A stretch of 11,274 nt of DNA from an uncultured Alistipes sp. Lineage in GTDB: Bacteria; Bacteroidota; Bacteroidia; Bacteroidales; Rikenellaceae. The notes below the pieces were generated by a model that saw only the letters and a program-made list of their open reading frames with translations, was not told the DNA's origin and did no database searches. The DNA lies in the NCBI GenBank assembly GCA_900550925.1, contig URTU01000061.1:1-11274 (forward strand), read 5' to 3'. Shown in pieces: positions 1-7,135 of this stretch. Numbering within the stretch: the stretch's first letter is position 1; every line of letters starts with the position of its first letter. Made by a program: the position numbers and the translations under genes.

Positions 1-3000
1 GATTACGGATGCCCCATCGGGTTTGGCAATCGTAACATGGCCGTCCTTGCAGTACCAGGAGGATTCATAGGCCTCATACTGTTTTCCGTACTGGCCGAAA
101 GAGTAGAACGTGCTGACAAAGGTATAATGCTCGCTCCACCAGTTGCTGTTCACATCCGCGGTAATATAGTTCGACATAAGGCTGGCCTCTCGGATATTGG
201 GAACCCGGTAGCCCTCGGGACACGGGGATTCGCCGTTCTCGAGCAGGGTCTTCAACGCCGGATAATTGCTCGCATAGCTGACCTCCGGGCCCGTTTCAAA
301 AGCCGAATAGGTCCGGGAGTTGGGTGAATATTCGTCACTGGGGTCCAATTCGCCTGAAACGTCAATACTGCGGATCGATTTTTTATTGATACGGGTGAGA
401 TTAAACCGATACACCGAATTCTTGTCGTTGGTTTCATTCACGGTCTCGAAAACGACGGAGAAATCGGGCATCTTATCGGCATCGTTCAGATTGGCGACAG
501 CCTCCTGCTCGGTTGCCGGGTCCATACCGAGATTGCGTACACACCGCACGGCATAGCGTCCCGGTTTGACATTGGCATATTGCTGATAAGCACTCGTCGA
601 CAAGCCCTCCTCCGCCCACAACATCGTGGGATAATTGCTGTAGTTGCCATCCTTGCCCCACTGGGTGCTGCTGATCACATGCAGACGCCACAGCACGGCC
701 CCGTTCGCATTCGTTTCGTTCACGCCGTAATTATTGTACCGGTCATACAGCCACGCATCCTCATGAATTCCGCCGTCACCGACATAAAGGGCCGTCAGCT
801 GCTGGATCGACGCAATGTACCAACGGACCTCCGAGGGGTCGATCAAGCCGTTCCCGTTGTTGTCGCGATTGCGCATGAGACAGGTGTAACGGGCTGTCGC
901 CAGGTCATCCTCATCCCTGAGAAAGATCAGGTTATAATCATTTTCCCGGTCATAATCGAGGTAATCGGTCCAATACCTGTAATTGAACCCGCCGTTGCCG
1001 TCCGTCAACTGCCACAACCGCGCCGTATTGTACAGGCCGTTCGATCGGGAATTGTTGCCGTAATTGGGACGATAGACTGCCCCGTCCGAATATCTTTCGT
1101 TGCGGTTGTAAAACCAGAGAGTTCCTTCCGACTCGTCGATCATCTCACAACCCCAGGCCGTATTCAGGTCGGAACGGGTGACATCGTAAACGGACTGGAT
1201 CGACCGCTGGCGGATCGTCACGACGCTGCCCGTCGCCGAGCTGTCGCCGTCGGCACTGAACTGCGTATCGCACAGGATGTGCATCATGCGGTTGTCCTGA
1301 TTGACAAACTCCTTCCACAACGTGGGACGCACCTCCCCCGAGATGGGGTCGCGATCGTAATAGAACTCGTCGACGAAGATGGTCACGTAGATCCGGTGGC
1401 GGCGGTAAATATCCGGCCGGTCGGGGTACTGCTGCCGGAGCTCGGGGTCCACCTCCTCGAGAAAATCGTTCGTCTGCCCCCGGTCGTAGCGCGTCTTCTG
1501 CTCGCGGATGTACTGGCAGAACTCCAGCACGTTCATCACCTCATCGGGATGGTACGACCGGTTTCTCTTGCTGTACTGACCCGTACTGGTGTCGATCTCG
1601 TTCACGCGGAACCACACCCACTTGTAATCAAGTCCGTTGGGAATCTCCACGCCGTTGACCCGTTCGGGCATGCCCTCGCGGCCGAAGGGGGTCTTGACAT
1701 ACCAGGTGACATCCTCGGGCGTGATATTCTCCTGATCGAAGACAAAGACCCGCTGCCCGTAGTGCGCATCGAAGGTATAGACCGACTCCTTGGCGATGTA
1801 GACGTGGCCGGCCGCACCCGACTCGTTCTCCACGTTGGTCGAGACCTCGACCTGGATGTTCTCCACGCCCTTGATCGTAATCGTATAGATGTAATGCGTA
1901 TTGCGATTCACGCTGTAATCATCCTTGCTGGTACGGATATCCCCCAGATGAATGTAGTAGACCACATCCGCATTGAGCGTCTGAGCCGGGGCACCCACAC
2001 CCACATCGACATCCATGGCCACCTGCCCCTTGACAATCAGATAGGTTGCCGTTTCCGGGGCATATTCCCACAATCCGTTCGTCGTATCGTAGGCACCGGC
2101 CGCATTCTTGTTCCGCCGGTCACGCAGGTGGTAGTTTTCATTTACGGACTTCTTGCACTCGGGACGGTTCTCATACATGTAGAACGAAAAACCATGCTCC
2201 GCGCCATCCTCTACCTGAACGGACTGTCCACTGCTGTTGACATAGGTGAAAGTCTTCAATGTCTGGCTCTCGAAAGCCACGTCATAACTGTTGAAAAGGC
2301 CTGCATCGGCATCATGATTCTCCGTTCCGGCATCTCGCTCGAAAAGATAACTGCCGCGCGGAAGATTTATCACCTGCCACGATTCGGGCGTGAAACTTTT
2401 GATGCGCTGCACGGTCTCGCCGTCCGTCGTCGTGACTGAGGATTCATTGCCGACCGCTGCACGGACCCGGACCTCGATTTTGGCGTCGACGCGGAACAGC
2501 GAGACAGAGACGGCATCGCCCGTTGACGACGTAATGCCGGTCTGACTGACGGTGATCCCAGTCACATCTCCTGTCATGGGGAAACGGCCGGTGCGGTCGG
2601 TCGTGTCGTGGTTCAACGTACCGACCATCTCCATCAGTTCGTCGCGGGTCTGGATGAAACCGAACATTTCGGACGAGATGCTGAAAATATCGGTATCGAG
2701 ATTGGCCACGATACAAATCTCACCTCCGGTAAGTTGCGGAACCTTCATCCGGATGGTACCGGTAGTTTTGGGCTCCGTGCTGCTCAACTGATTGTCGACC
2801 ATCCAACAGTTCACATTGGCCGAAATCACGCTACTATGCGAATCCCGTTTGTTGCTGTTGTCAAAGAAATGGCCGGCAACACGATTCCCGTTCTGATCGA
2901 AAAGGAACACATAAAGATTCGAGACACGCGACTCGGCCACCTGTCCGAGCGTCGAGCGCGTCGTAATCTGCACCTCGTCGAAATCGGTATGGCCGAAATC

Positions 3001-3114
3001 GAGGTTTACCCACACGTCGCCCTCGCCGGGCTGCACCTGCCTCAGATCGGGGTCCTTGATGCACCCCGACAGGAGCAGTCCGCAGAGACTAAAGCAGTAT
3101 ATCAGTCGTTTCAT
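1..3114 (-). CDS. DUF4906-type large surface lipoprotein, probable pilus tip adhesin (3' end outside window)
   Basis: The frame is open from the ATG at 3112-3114 to the window edge, giving 1038 residues with no stop, so the C-terminus is missing. The N-terminus MKRLIYCFSLCGLLLSGC is a lipoprotein signal with Cys18 as the lipidation site. A fimbrillin-like strand pattern follows (VSNLYVFLFDQNGNRV, about residues 64-79), with TTR|ST at Arg53 as a possible processing site. Residues 751-762 (DNNGNGLIDPSE) fit the EF-hand calcium loop and are followed by VRWY, a pattern I associate with DUF4906 proteins. Near the end, CPEGYRVPNIRE (from 965) resembles the FISUMP-like segment of many Bacteroidales surface proteins. 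It is the largest and last visible gene, 13 nt after the previous stop. By analogy with the large distal subunits of fim/mfa clusters it is probably the tip adhesin; its ligand is unknown. The family call is from recall of motifs, not from a profile search. Confidence 0.82.
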   Translation of the reverse strand, partial: MKRLIYCFSLCGLLLSGCIKDPDLRQVQPGEGDVWVNLDFGHTDFDEVQITTRSTLGQVAESRVSNLYVFLFDQNGNRVAGHFFDNSNKRDSHSSVISANVNCWMVDNQLSSTEPKTTGTIRMKVPQLTGGEICIVANLDTDIFSISSEMFGFIQTRDELMEMVGTLNHDTTDRTGRFPMTGDVTGITVSQTGITSSTGDAVSVSLFRVDAKIEVRVRAAVGNESSVTTTDGETVQRIKSFTPESWQVINLPRGSYLFERDAGTENHDADAGLFNSYDVAFESQTLKTFTYVNSSGQSVQVEDGAEHGFSFYMYENRPECKKSVNENYHLRDRRNKNAAGAYDTTNGLWEYAPETATYLIVKGQVAMDVDVGVGAPAQTLNADVVYYIHLGDIRTSKDDYSVNRNTHYIYTITIKGVENIQVEVSTNVENESGAAGHVYIAKESVYTFDAHYGQRVFVFDQENITPEDVTWYVKTPFGREGMPERVNGVEIPNGLDYKWVWFRVNEIDTSTGQYSKRNRSYHPDEVMNVLEFCQYIREQKTRYDRGQTNDFLEEVDPELRQQYPDRPDIYRRHRIYVTIFVDEFYYDRDPISGEVRPTLWKEFVNQDNRMMHILCDTQFSADGDSSATGSVVTIRQRSIQSVYDVTRSDLNTAWGCEMIDESEGTLWFYNRNERYSDGAVYRPNYGNNSRSNGLYNTARLWQLTDGNGGFNYRYWTDYLDYDRENDYNLIFLRDEDDLATARYTCLMRNRDNNGNGLIDPSEVRWYIASIQQLTALYVGDGGIHEDAWLYDRYNNYGVNETNANGAVLWRLHVISSTQWGKDGNYSNYPTMLWAEEGLSTSAYQQYANVKPGRYAVRCVRNLGMDPATEQEAVANLNDADKMPDFSVVFETVNETNDKNSVYRFNLTRINKKSIRSIDVSGELDPSDEYSPNSRTYSAFETGPEVSYASNYPALKTLLENGESPCPEGYRVPNIREASLMSNYITADVNSNWWSEHYTFVSTFYSFGQYGKQYEAYESSWYCKDGHVTIAKPDGASVI
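829..864 (-). other. EF-hand-like calcium-binding loop in the DUF4906-type protein
   Basis: Codons 751-762 encode DNNGNGLIDPSE. Loop positions 1, 3 and 5 are Asp, Asn and Asn, position 6 is Gly, position 8 is Ile and position 12 is Glu, matching the canonical 12-residue EF-hand or dockerin-type calcium loop. No second loop was found nearby, so it would be a single structural calcium site rather than a sensor pair. Calcium binding is inferred. Confidence 0.55.
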
Positions 3115-3127
3115 AGCTTGCCGGTTA

Positions 3128-4921
3128 TCAGTTGAAGGTTATCTCGCCGCCGCCGGGCGTCCAGTCTTCGACGACGAAGTCGAAATTACCCCGGTAGGGA
3201 TTGTAGGTCACGCCGACCTGCACCCGGATGAAGTCGTTGCGCCGGATCTCGTGGACATCGCTCGCCACACCCGTCTCGGAATCGATCGTGCGGAGCGGAA
3301 TGCGTTTCCGCGCGGTATGGTCGTTTATCACCTGCTCAACGGGGACAAGCACGAACTGCGACCACGAACCGGTGCCGTTCCATCCGACGACGTTGTTGTC
3401 ACGGACATTGAGATAGGCACTGCTGCTCTGAAAGCTGTTGGATCGGAACAGGAAATATCCGTTGTTACGATCGGCAAGTTCCGCAGTGAAGGTATCGGCC
3501 GCAGTCCGATACTCCTCCCACCCGACCATCTGCAGCCGGGCCGATTCTTCGCTTGTATTGTTGGTCCGGATTTTCTCTATGTAGTCTTCGGTCTCCACGT
3601 TGCGGATATAGTAGCCCGAACCGCTCTTTACGAGCTCCCACACATAGTTGTAATAGCGTTCCTTCCTGCAGTTGTCCAGCACCTGCTGCGGCGTATAGTC
3701 GTAGTCGGGAGAGGCATATACCTTGTCGTTCTCCACATAAAGGTACGAATTCACCTCATTGTTGTCCTCTCCGCGGCGCCGGATCAGGAAAAAGGGGCCT
3801 TGAGAGTCTATCTCCGAAAGGTTGTGTATGCGCGCCCCTCCGTTCTTCGCTTCGTAGTAATACGAATTGATGACATCCGAAGTTATGTCCAACGTGTAGA
3901 CATAGTTGTTGTCCGGATCGCGGCTCTCGTAGATCAGCCCGTCGAAAATCGTCGTCACTCCCATATCCTTCGTGATGATCTGTCCCGGAACAAACGGCGT
4001 AACCGCATTTTCGTGCGTGGCGAGCGGGGCGCCCTTGCCGTGATAATCGGTCGCGAGCGCATAATTCCCGTCACTATCGAGCCGCGAGAAGAGATAGCAG
4101 GTCGACTGCGTAAAGTTGTCGCTGAACGTCAGGTCCGAAATCGACAGGTCGACGTCGCTGTAGTTGCGCACGCCGATCCGGATGCGGGCACTCGTATATT
4201 CCAGCTTGACCGACGTTCTGTTGACGCCGGCCACCAGATTGATGTTCTCCGAGCAGCTCTGCGGAATCAGCACATCGCTCGGACGCAGATACGGGAAGGG
4301 AGCTCCTTCGATCTCGGGAATGCGCAACTGGAGATTGTAAAAATCCGCACGGCCCGGATTGAAGTTTTCGATGCCGGAGTTCGGATCGAAATCCTCGACC
4401 AGCGACTGGACCCATGCCGCAACCCCCGTGTTGCCGAAGGTATCCGACTCGGAATAGTTGGCCACGGCAAGCAGGACGTAATTGCCCCGCGCGAGTTTCT
4501 CGACATCGCCGTGCTTGGGGGCGTTGTAATCGAACGTCACGCGCACGACGCGGCTCTGGCCCAACGTCGAATCGACCTGCCCGACATCGTTGACAAAGCC
4601 GTTCGACCCGTCCGCATCGTTGGCTATCTGCGGATAGGCCGGATTGTTGGGATCGAAGATGTTGCGGTAGGCCACGAGCCGGTTGTCGTTGTAATCGATC
4701 AGGAACAGGGATATGTGGTCGATCAGGTTCACATCGGCCTTGGACGCACGGGTCCCGGTCGAGGCGACAAGCGCCGAAAGGTCCGCCGTCAGCACAAGCG
4801 TGGCCGGTTCGCGCACCCCGGGCTCCTTCGTATGGTCACCTGCTCCGGGCTCGGCCTTGCCGCACCCGCCGGCAAGCGACAGCAGCAGGGAAACAAACAG
4901 TAATATGGATATCCTACGCAT
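3128..4921 (-). CDS. fimbrillin-like lipoprotein with an inserted beta-trefoil-like domain (accessory pilin)
   Basis: This 597-residue lipoprotein has a signal ending LSLAGGC, with Cys20 as the lipid site. TGTR|AS at Arg58 is a candidate pilin processing site. Residues 64-160 (DHISLFLIDYNDNRLVAYRNI, later GNYVLLAVANYSES) resemble the N-terminal domain of FimA/Mfa-type major fimbrial subunits. Residues 232-280 supply further beta strands. About 374-530 read as three related blocks opening GPFFLIRRR, GYYIRNVETEDYI and GYFLFRS, with tryptophans in hydrophobic contexts, which looks like a ricin-B-like beta-trefoil. The C-terminus (RNDFIRVQVGVTYNP, then VVEDW and a terminal ITFN) returns to the fimbrillin pattern. 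It starts 22 nt after the preceding stop and ends 13 nt before the DUF4906-type gene. It is probably a minor pilin beneath or at the tip, possibly sugar-binding; that role is inference. Confidence 0.8.
   Translation of the reverse strand: MRRISILLFVSLLLSLAGGCGKAEPGAGDHTKEPGVREPATLVLTADLSALVASTGTRASKADVNLIDHISLFLIDYNDNRLVAYRNIFDPNNPAYPQIANDADGSNGFVNDVGQVDSTLGQSRVVRVTFDYNAPKHGDVEKLARGNYVLLAVANYSESDTFGNTGVAAWVQSLVEDFDPNSGIENFNPGRADFYNLQLRIPEIEGAPFPYLRPSDVLIPQSCSENINLVAGVNRTSVKLEYTSARIRIGVRNYSDVDLSISDLTFSDNFTQSTCYLFSRLDSDGNYALATDYHGKGAPLATHENAVTPFVPGQIITKDMGVTTIFDGLIYESRDPDNNYVYTLDITSDVINSYYYEAKNGGARIHNLSEIDSQGPFFLIRRRGEDNNEVNSYLYVENDKVYASPDYDYTPQQVLDNCRKERYYNYVWELVKSGSGYYIRNVETEDYIEKIRTNNTSEESARLQMVGWEEYRTAADTFTAELADRNNGYFLFRSNSFQSSSAYLNVRDNNVVGWNGTGSWSQFVLVPVEQVINDHTARKRIPLRTIDSETGVASDVHEIRRNDFIRVQVGVTYNPYRGNFDFVVEDWTPGGGEITFN
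3332..3802 (-). other. predicted beta-trefoil (ricin-B-like) insert within the pilin-like gene
   Basis: This covers about residues 374-530 of the 597-residue lipoprotein. Three segments each begin with a short aromatic strand (FFLIRRR, YYIRNV, YFLFRS) and continue into a Tyr-Leu or Tyr-Ile strand (SYLYVENDK, EDYIEKI, AYLNVRDNN). Two of them end in a Trp-containing strand (YVWELV, SWSQFVLV), and the middle one has VGWEEY. This spacing is the usual look of a three-fold trefoil. Local GC is about 50 percent, against 58-70 percent upstream in the same gene. The fold assignment is by eye only. Confidence 0.5.
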
Positions 4922-4942
4922 GATTTCTTCCGGTTAATCGTC

Positions 4943-6112
4943 TCACAGTTCGATGTCGTAAGAGGAGTCGCGCACGTTCCAGTCGGCCGCCGTAATCGTC
5001 AACTCCACATCCGCTTCGGTGATTCGGATCGTGTAGGTGTACCGCTTACCGGGCCGATACTCCTCCGAGATCACGTCTCCGTTGTCGTCATATTCCGTGC
5101 CCTTCGGGATGGTGACCCGATAGATGCCCTCCTCGGCGTTGCGCGTGGTGAAGCAGAATTGCAGATTCCCGGACGAGGCCTGCGGCAGGATCAGCAGCCA
5201 GCCGTCGTTGCGCGTGAACTGCTCGCCGGACGTCGTGCCGGCCTGCGTATAGGCGAGGGCCGGCCGGACGGTCGAGGTCTGCGTCTCGGTCGAAAATTCG
5301 ACACCGCTGTTGCTCCAGTAATAGATCCGTTCGGTCGCGGGCGGATTGTAACTCATGCTCCAGAAAAAGTCGTCCGCGGCAGTCTCGGTACCGTACACCA
5401 GGATGCCGATCGACGCGAAATCCTTTGTTTCGGCATTCTGAAGATAACACGAAGTCAGATAATCGGTATTGTCATAGCTCGCCTCCACGCGGAAACGCAC
5501 GGCCGCCAGCGCATGTTTGAAATTCAGCGTCACGGGCTGCGAGAGATCGACCGAGGGATTGGTCGTGTCGACCTCGTTGTAGGCGACGAGCAGGTCCTCC
5601 TGATAGTCCGAGGTCGAGTAGGTCATGGCAAAGGTCGTGGCATCGGAGGTCGTGAGTACCTGATCTTCGAGTTTCTGCGGGAAATAGCCGCGGAACTTGT
5701 ACTTTCCGCCAACAAACCAGTAGAGATCCGTGCCCGCGTAATTCCAGTCGTCATAGGGATTTCCGTTCACCTTGTCGGCATAGATCAGGCGCGTTCCCTC
5801 GAAAAGGTTTTTCACGGTCTTCTGCATACCGTCGGCATCCCTATACGTATAGTCCGCCCAAATACCGATCGCCTCGCCTTCCCCGCCGTTTCCGACCGGC
5901 GTGCAGGCTTGCGTGATCGGGATGTCGCCCGCATCGGCCTGCGAGCCGATGAGCGAGCGGCTGGCGACGCCGTTTTTCTCCATATCGACACTCCACACGA
6001 TGGGCACGGTCCCGGATTCGGGAACCCGGGGTATCTCCGTCGTGTGCTGTTTGCCGCAACTCCCTGCCGCAAACAGCATCAGCAACGGCGCATATTTCAT
6101 CATTCGTATCAT
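4943..6112 (-). CDS. fimbrillin family lipoprotein (Mfa_like_1 type), minor pilin
   Basis: This 389-residue lipoprotein has a signal ending AAGSC (Cys19). VASR|SL at Arg52 is the candidate protease site that would free the acceptor groove. The family marks are clear: the core strand NFKHALAAVRFRV at 197-209, WLLILPQ at 305-311, and RPGKRYTYTIRI at 353-364 leading into AADWNVRDSSYDIEL, the likely C-terminal donor strand. Length is normal for the family. I chose the first Met because its ATG overlaps the upstream TGA by 4 nt (6109-6112), implying translational coupling; Met4 and Met5 are possible alternatives. It probably polymerises as a minor shaft subunit or as an adaptor between the shaft and the larger distal proteins. 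Position in the pilus is inferred from gene order. Confidence 0.9.
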   Translation of the reverse strand: MIRMMKYAPLLMLFAAGSCGKQHTTEIPRVPESGTVPIVWSVDMEKNGVASRSLIGSQADAGDIPITQACTPVGNGGEGEAIGIWADYTYRDADGMQKTVKNLFEGTRLIYADKVNGNPYDDWNYAGTDLYWFVGGKYKFRGYFPQKLEDQVLTTSDATTFAMTYSTSDYQEDLLVAYNEVDTTNPSVDLSQPVTLNFKHALAAVRFRVEASYDNTDYLTSCYLQNAETKDFASIGILVYGTETAADDFFWSMSYNPPATERIYYWSNSGVEFSTETQTSTVRPALAYTQAGTTSGEQFTRNDGWLLILPQASSGNLQFCFTTRNAEEGIYRVTIPKGTEYDDNGDVISEEYRPGKRYTYTIRITEADVELTITAADWNVRDSSYDIEL

Positions 6113-7056
6113 GAGACTTTCTGTGATTCGCTGTTTTGTGCCGGGTTCTCCGGAAGCACCTCCACGCCATCGTGCCCCACAGCCAGCGTAAAGGTATAGC
6201 TATACCCGGGATAAAGCATTTTTTCCAGAGGGCCTACCGTCTCCGACTGCTGAATCCGGCTTCCCGTCGGTGTCAGATATTCATAATCGACCGTAAGGGT
6301 ACTGTGGAGCGGTTGAGGAATGACGCGCCGGGCCGCCACGATGCTCTGCGGGACATCCGTCAATTGAAACTCTCCCTCGAAGAGCGGTAGAGCCCCGGGG
6401 TCACCCGACAACTCCCATGCGGGGGAGGGCAAGGACTGGAAGGAACCGCGACAGTTGATCGCGTCGAGCACAATGCGGCGCACGAAAAACGTCGTCTCGG
6501 TTTCACCCTTGCTTCGGACACGGAATTCGACCTGACAAAGTGCCGGCAGCAGCGGGAGATTGACCACGCCGCCATTGTGCAATTTCACACGATCGGCCTG
6601 CGGCTCGGTATATCGCAGGTCGCCGGGATCGGTCGTAGCATCGACCCCTTCGAAAACGACACCACGTGTCTGGTCGCAGACCGCGACGGCCCCGAAAGGA
6701 GCAAAGCCGATGCAGGTAAGCGTATTTCCCGCCGACGGCCAGTCGACATGGGGCTGGGTATGCCAGAAATGTCCGTCATGGACAAGGCGGGAGGCCGGAA
6801 GGAATACTTCGGCAACGCCCCGGTCTGCGCTCCATGCCTGCCCCTCAACAAGTTTCCAGGCACAAACACCGACGGAAAGTGCATCTGCATCGGTTTCGGA
6901 CGCCTCGGACGAGCGGACATGCACCTGCATGACGGGATCGAACGCGAGCGTCACGACGGGATCGTGTCGATCGTGCTCCTCGTTCACGCAGCCCGAGACC
7001 GCAACCGCAGCCACCGCTGCAAAAAGTATCCGAAAGAGACGCCTGTCCATGATCAT
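6109..7056 (-). CDS. divergent fimbrillin-like lipoprotein lacking the usual C-terminal Trp motif
   Basis: The 315-residue product has a signal ending AVSGC (Cys23), and HVR|SS at Arg48 as a candidate processing site. The fimbrillin core is recognisable but degenerate: LPALCQVEFRVRSKG at 170-184 replaces the family's HALAxVRF strand, and YPGYSYTFTLAVGHDGVEV at 282-300 replaces the KRYTYTI strand. The chain then ends in a polar tail (PENPAQNSESQKVS) without the Val-x-Asp/Asn-Trp segment seen in three sibling pilins. It also carries five cysteines after the lipidated Cys23 (residues 65, 115, 127, 174 and 202), unusual for a pilin. It overlaps the next gene by 4 nt. Met3 is an alternative start. 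It is probably a minor or adaptor subunit; the exact family is uncertain. Confidence 0.8.
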   Translation of the reverse strand: MIMDRRLFRILFAAVAAVAVSGCVNEEHDRHDPVVTLAFDPVMQVHVRSSEASETDADALSVGVCAWKLVEGQAWSADRGVAEVFLPASRLVHDGHFWHTQPHVDWPSAGNTLTCIGFAPFGAVAVCDQTRGVVFEGVDATTDPGDLRYTEPQADRVKLHNGGVVNLPLLPALCQVEFRVRSKGETETTFFVRRIVLDAINCRGSFQSLPSPAWELSGDPGALPLFEGEFQLTDVPQSIVAARRVIPQPLHSTLTVDYEYLTPTGSRIQQSETVGPLEKMLYPGYSYTFTLAVGHDGVEVLPENPAQNSESQKVS

Positions 7057-7068
7057 TCTGTTTAGTGC

Positions 7069-7094
7069 CTGTGAAGGGTATCACCCCTTCACAG
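7069..7094 (-). promoter_or_regulatory. 10-bp perfect hairpin downstream of the major fimbrillin gene
   Basis: CTGTGAAGGG at 7069-7078 is exactly complementary to CCCTTCACAG at 7085-7094, with a 6-nt loop. It sits 42 nt past the fimbrillin stop and 13 nt before the next start. No T-run follows on the minus strand, so it is not a standard intrinsic terminator. It more likely acts as an mRNA 3'-end stabiliser, a processing site or a partial attenuator that keeps minor pilins below the major pilin. Confidence 0.6.
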
Positions 7095-7102
7095 ACTTTG
7101 TT

Positions 7103-7122
7103 GCGGGATTTGTCGCTCCCGC
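7103..7122 (-). promoter_or_regulatory. second GC-rich hairpin in the fimbrillin/minor-pilin spacer
   Basis: GCGGGA at 7103-7108 pairs with TCCCGC at 7117-7122 around an 8-nt loop. It lies 14 nt after the major fimbrillin stop and 9 nt before the 10-bp hairpin, making a tandem pair in the 79-nt spacer. On the minus strand the following bases are AACAAAGT, again without a T-run. The likely role is the same as its neighbour's: transcript protection or attenuation. Confidence 0.4.
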
Positions 7123-7135
7123 GGACGAGGAAAAA

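Noticed and set aside
580..2439. Long open frame (619 codons) on the plus strand
   Set aside because: It is fully antisense to the DUF4906-type gene. The product is dominated by Val, Ile, Arg, His and Asp, has no signal or domain, and mirrors the GC-biased codons of the opposite strand.
3056..4903. Long open frame (615 codons) on the plus strand
   Set aside because: It is an antisense shadow of the 597-residue pilin-like lipoprotein, with the same low-complexity Val/Ile/Arg/Asp composition. The minus-strand product has a lipoprotein signal and family motifs.
5159..6199. Plus-strand open frame (346 codons), and similar ones at 6560-7693 and 8957-10237
   Set aside because: All lie opposite well-supported minus-strand pilus genes and show no recognisable motif or promoter.
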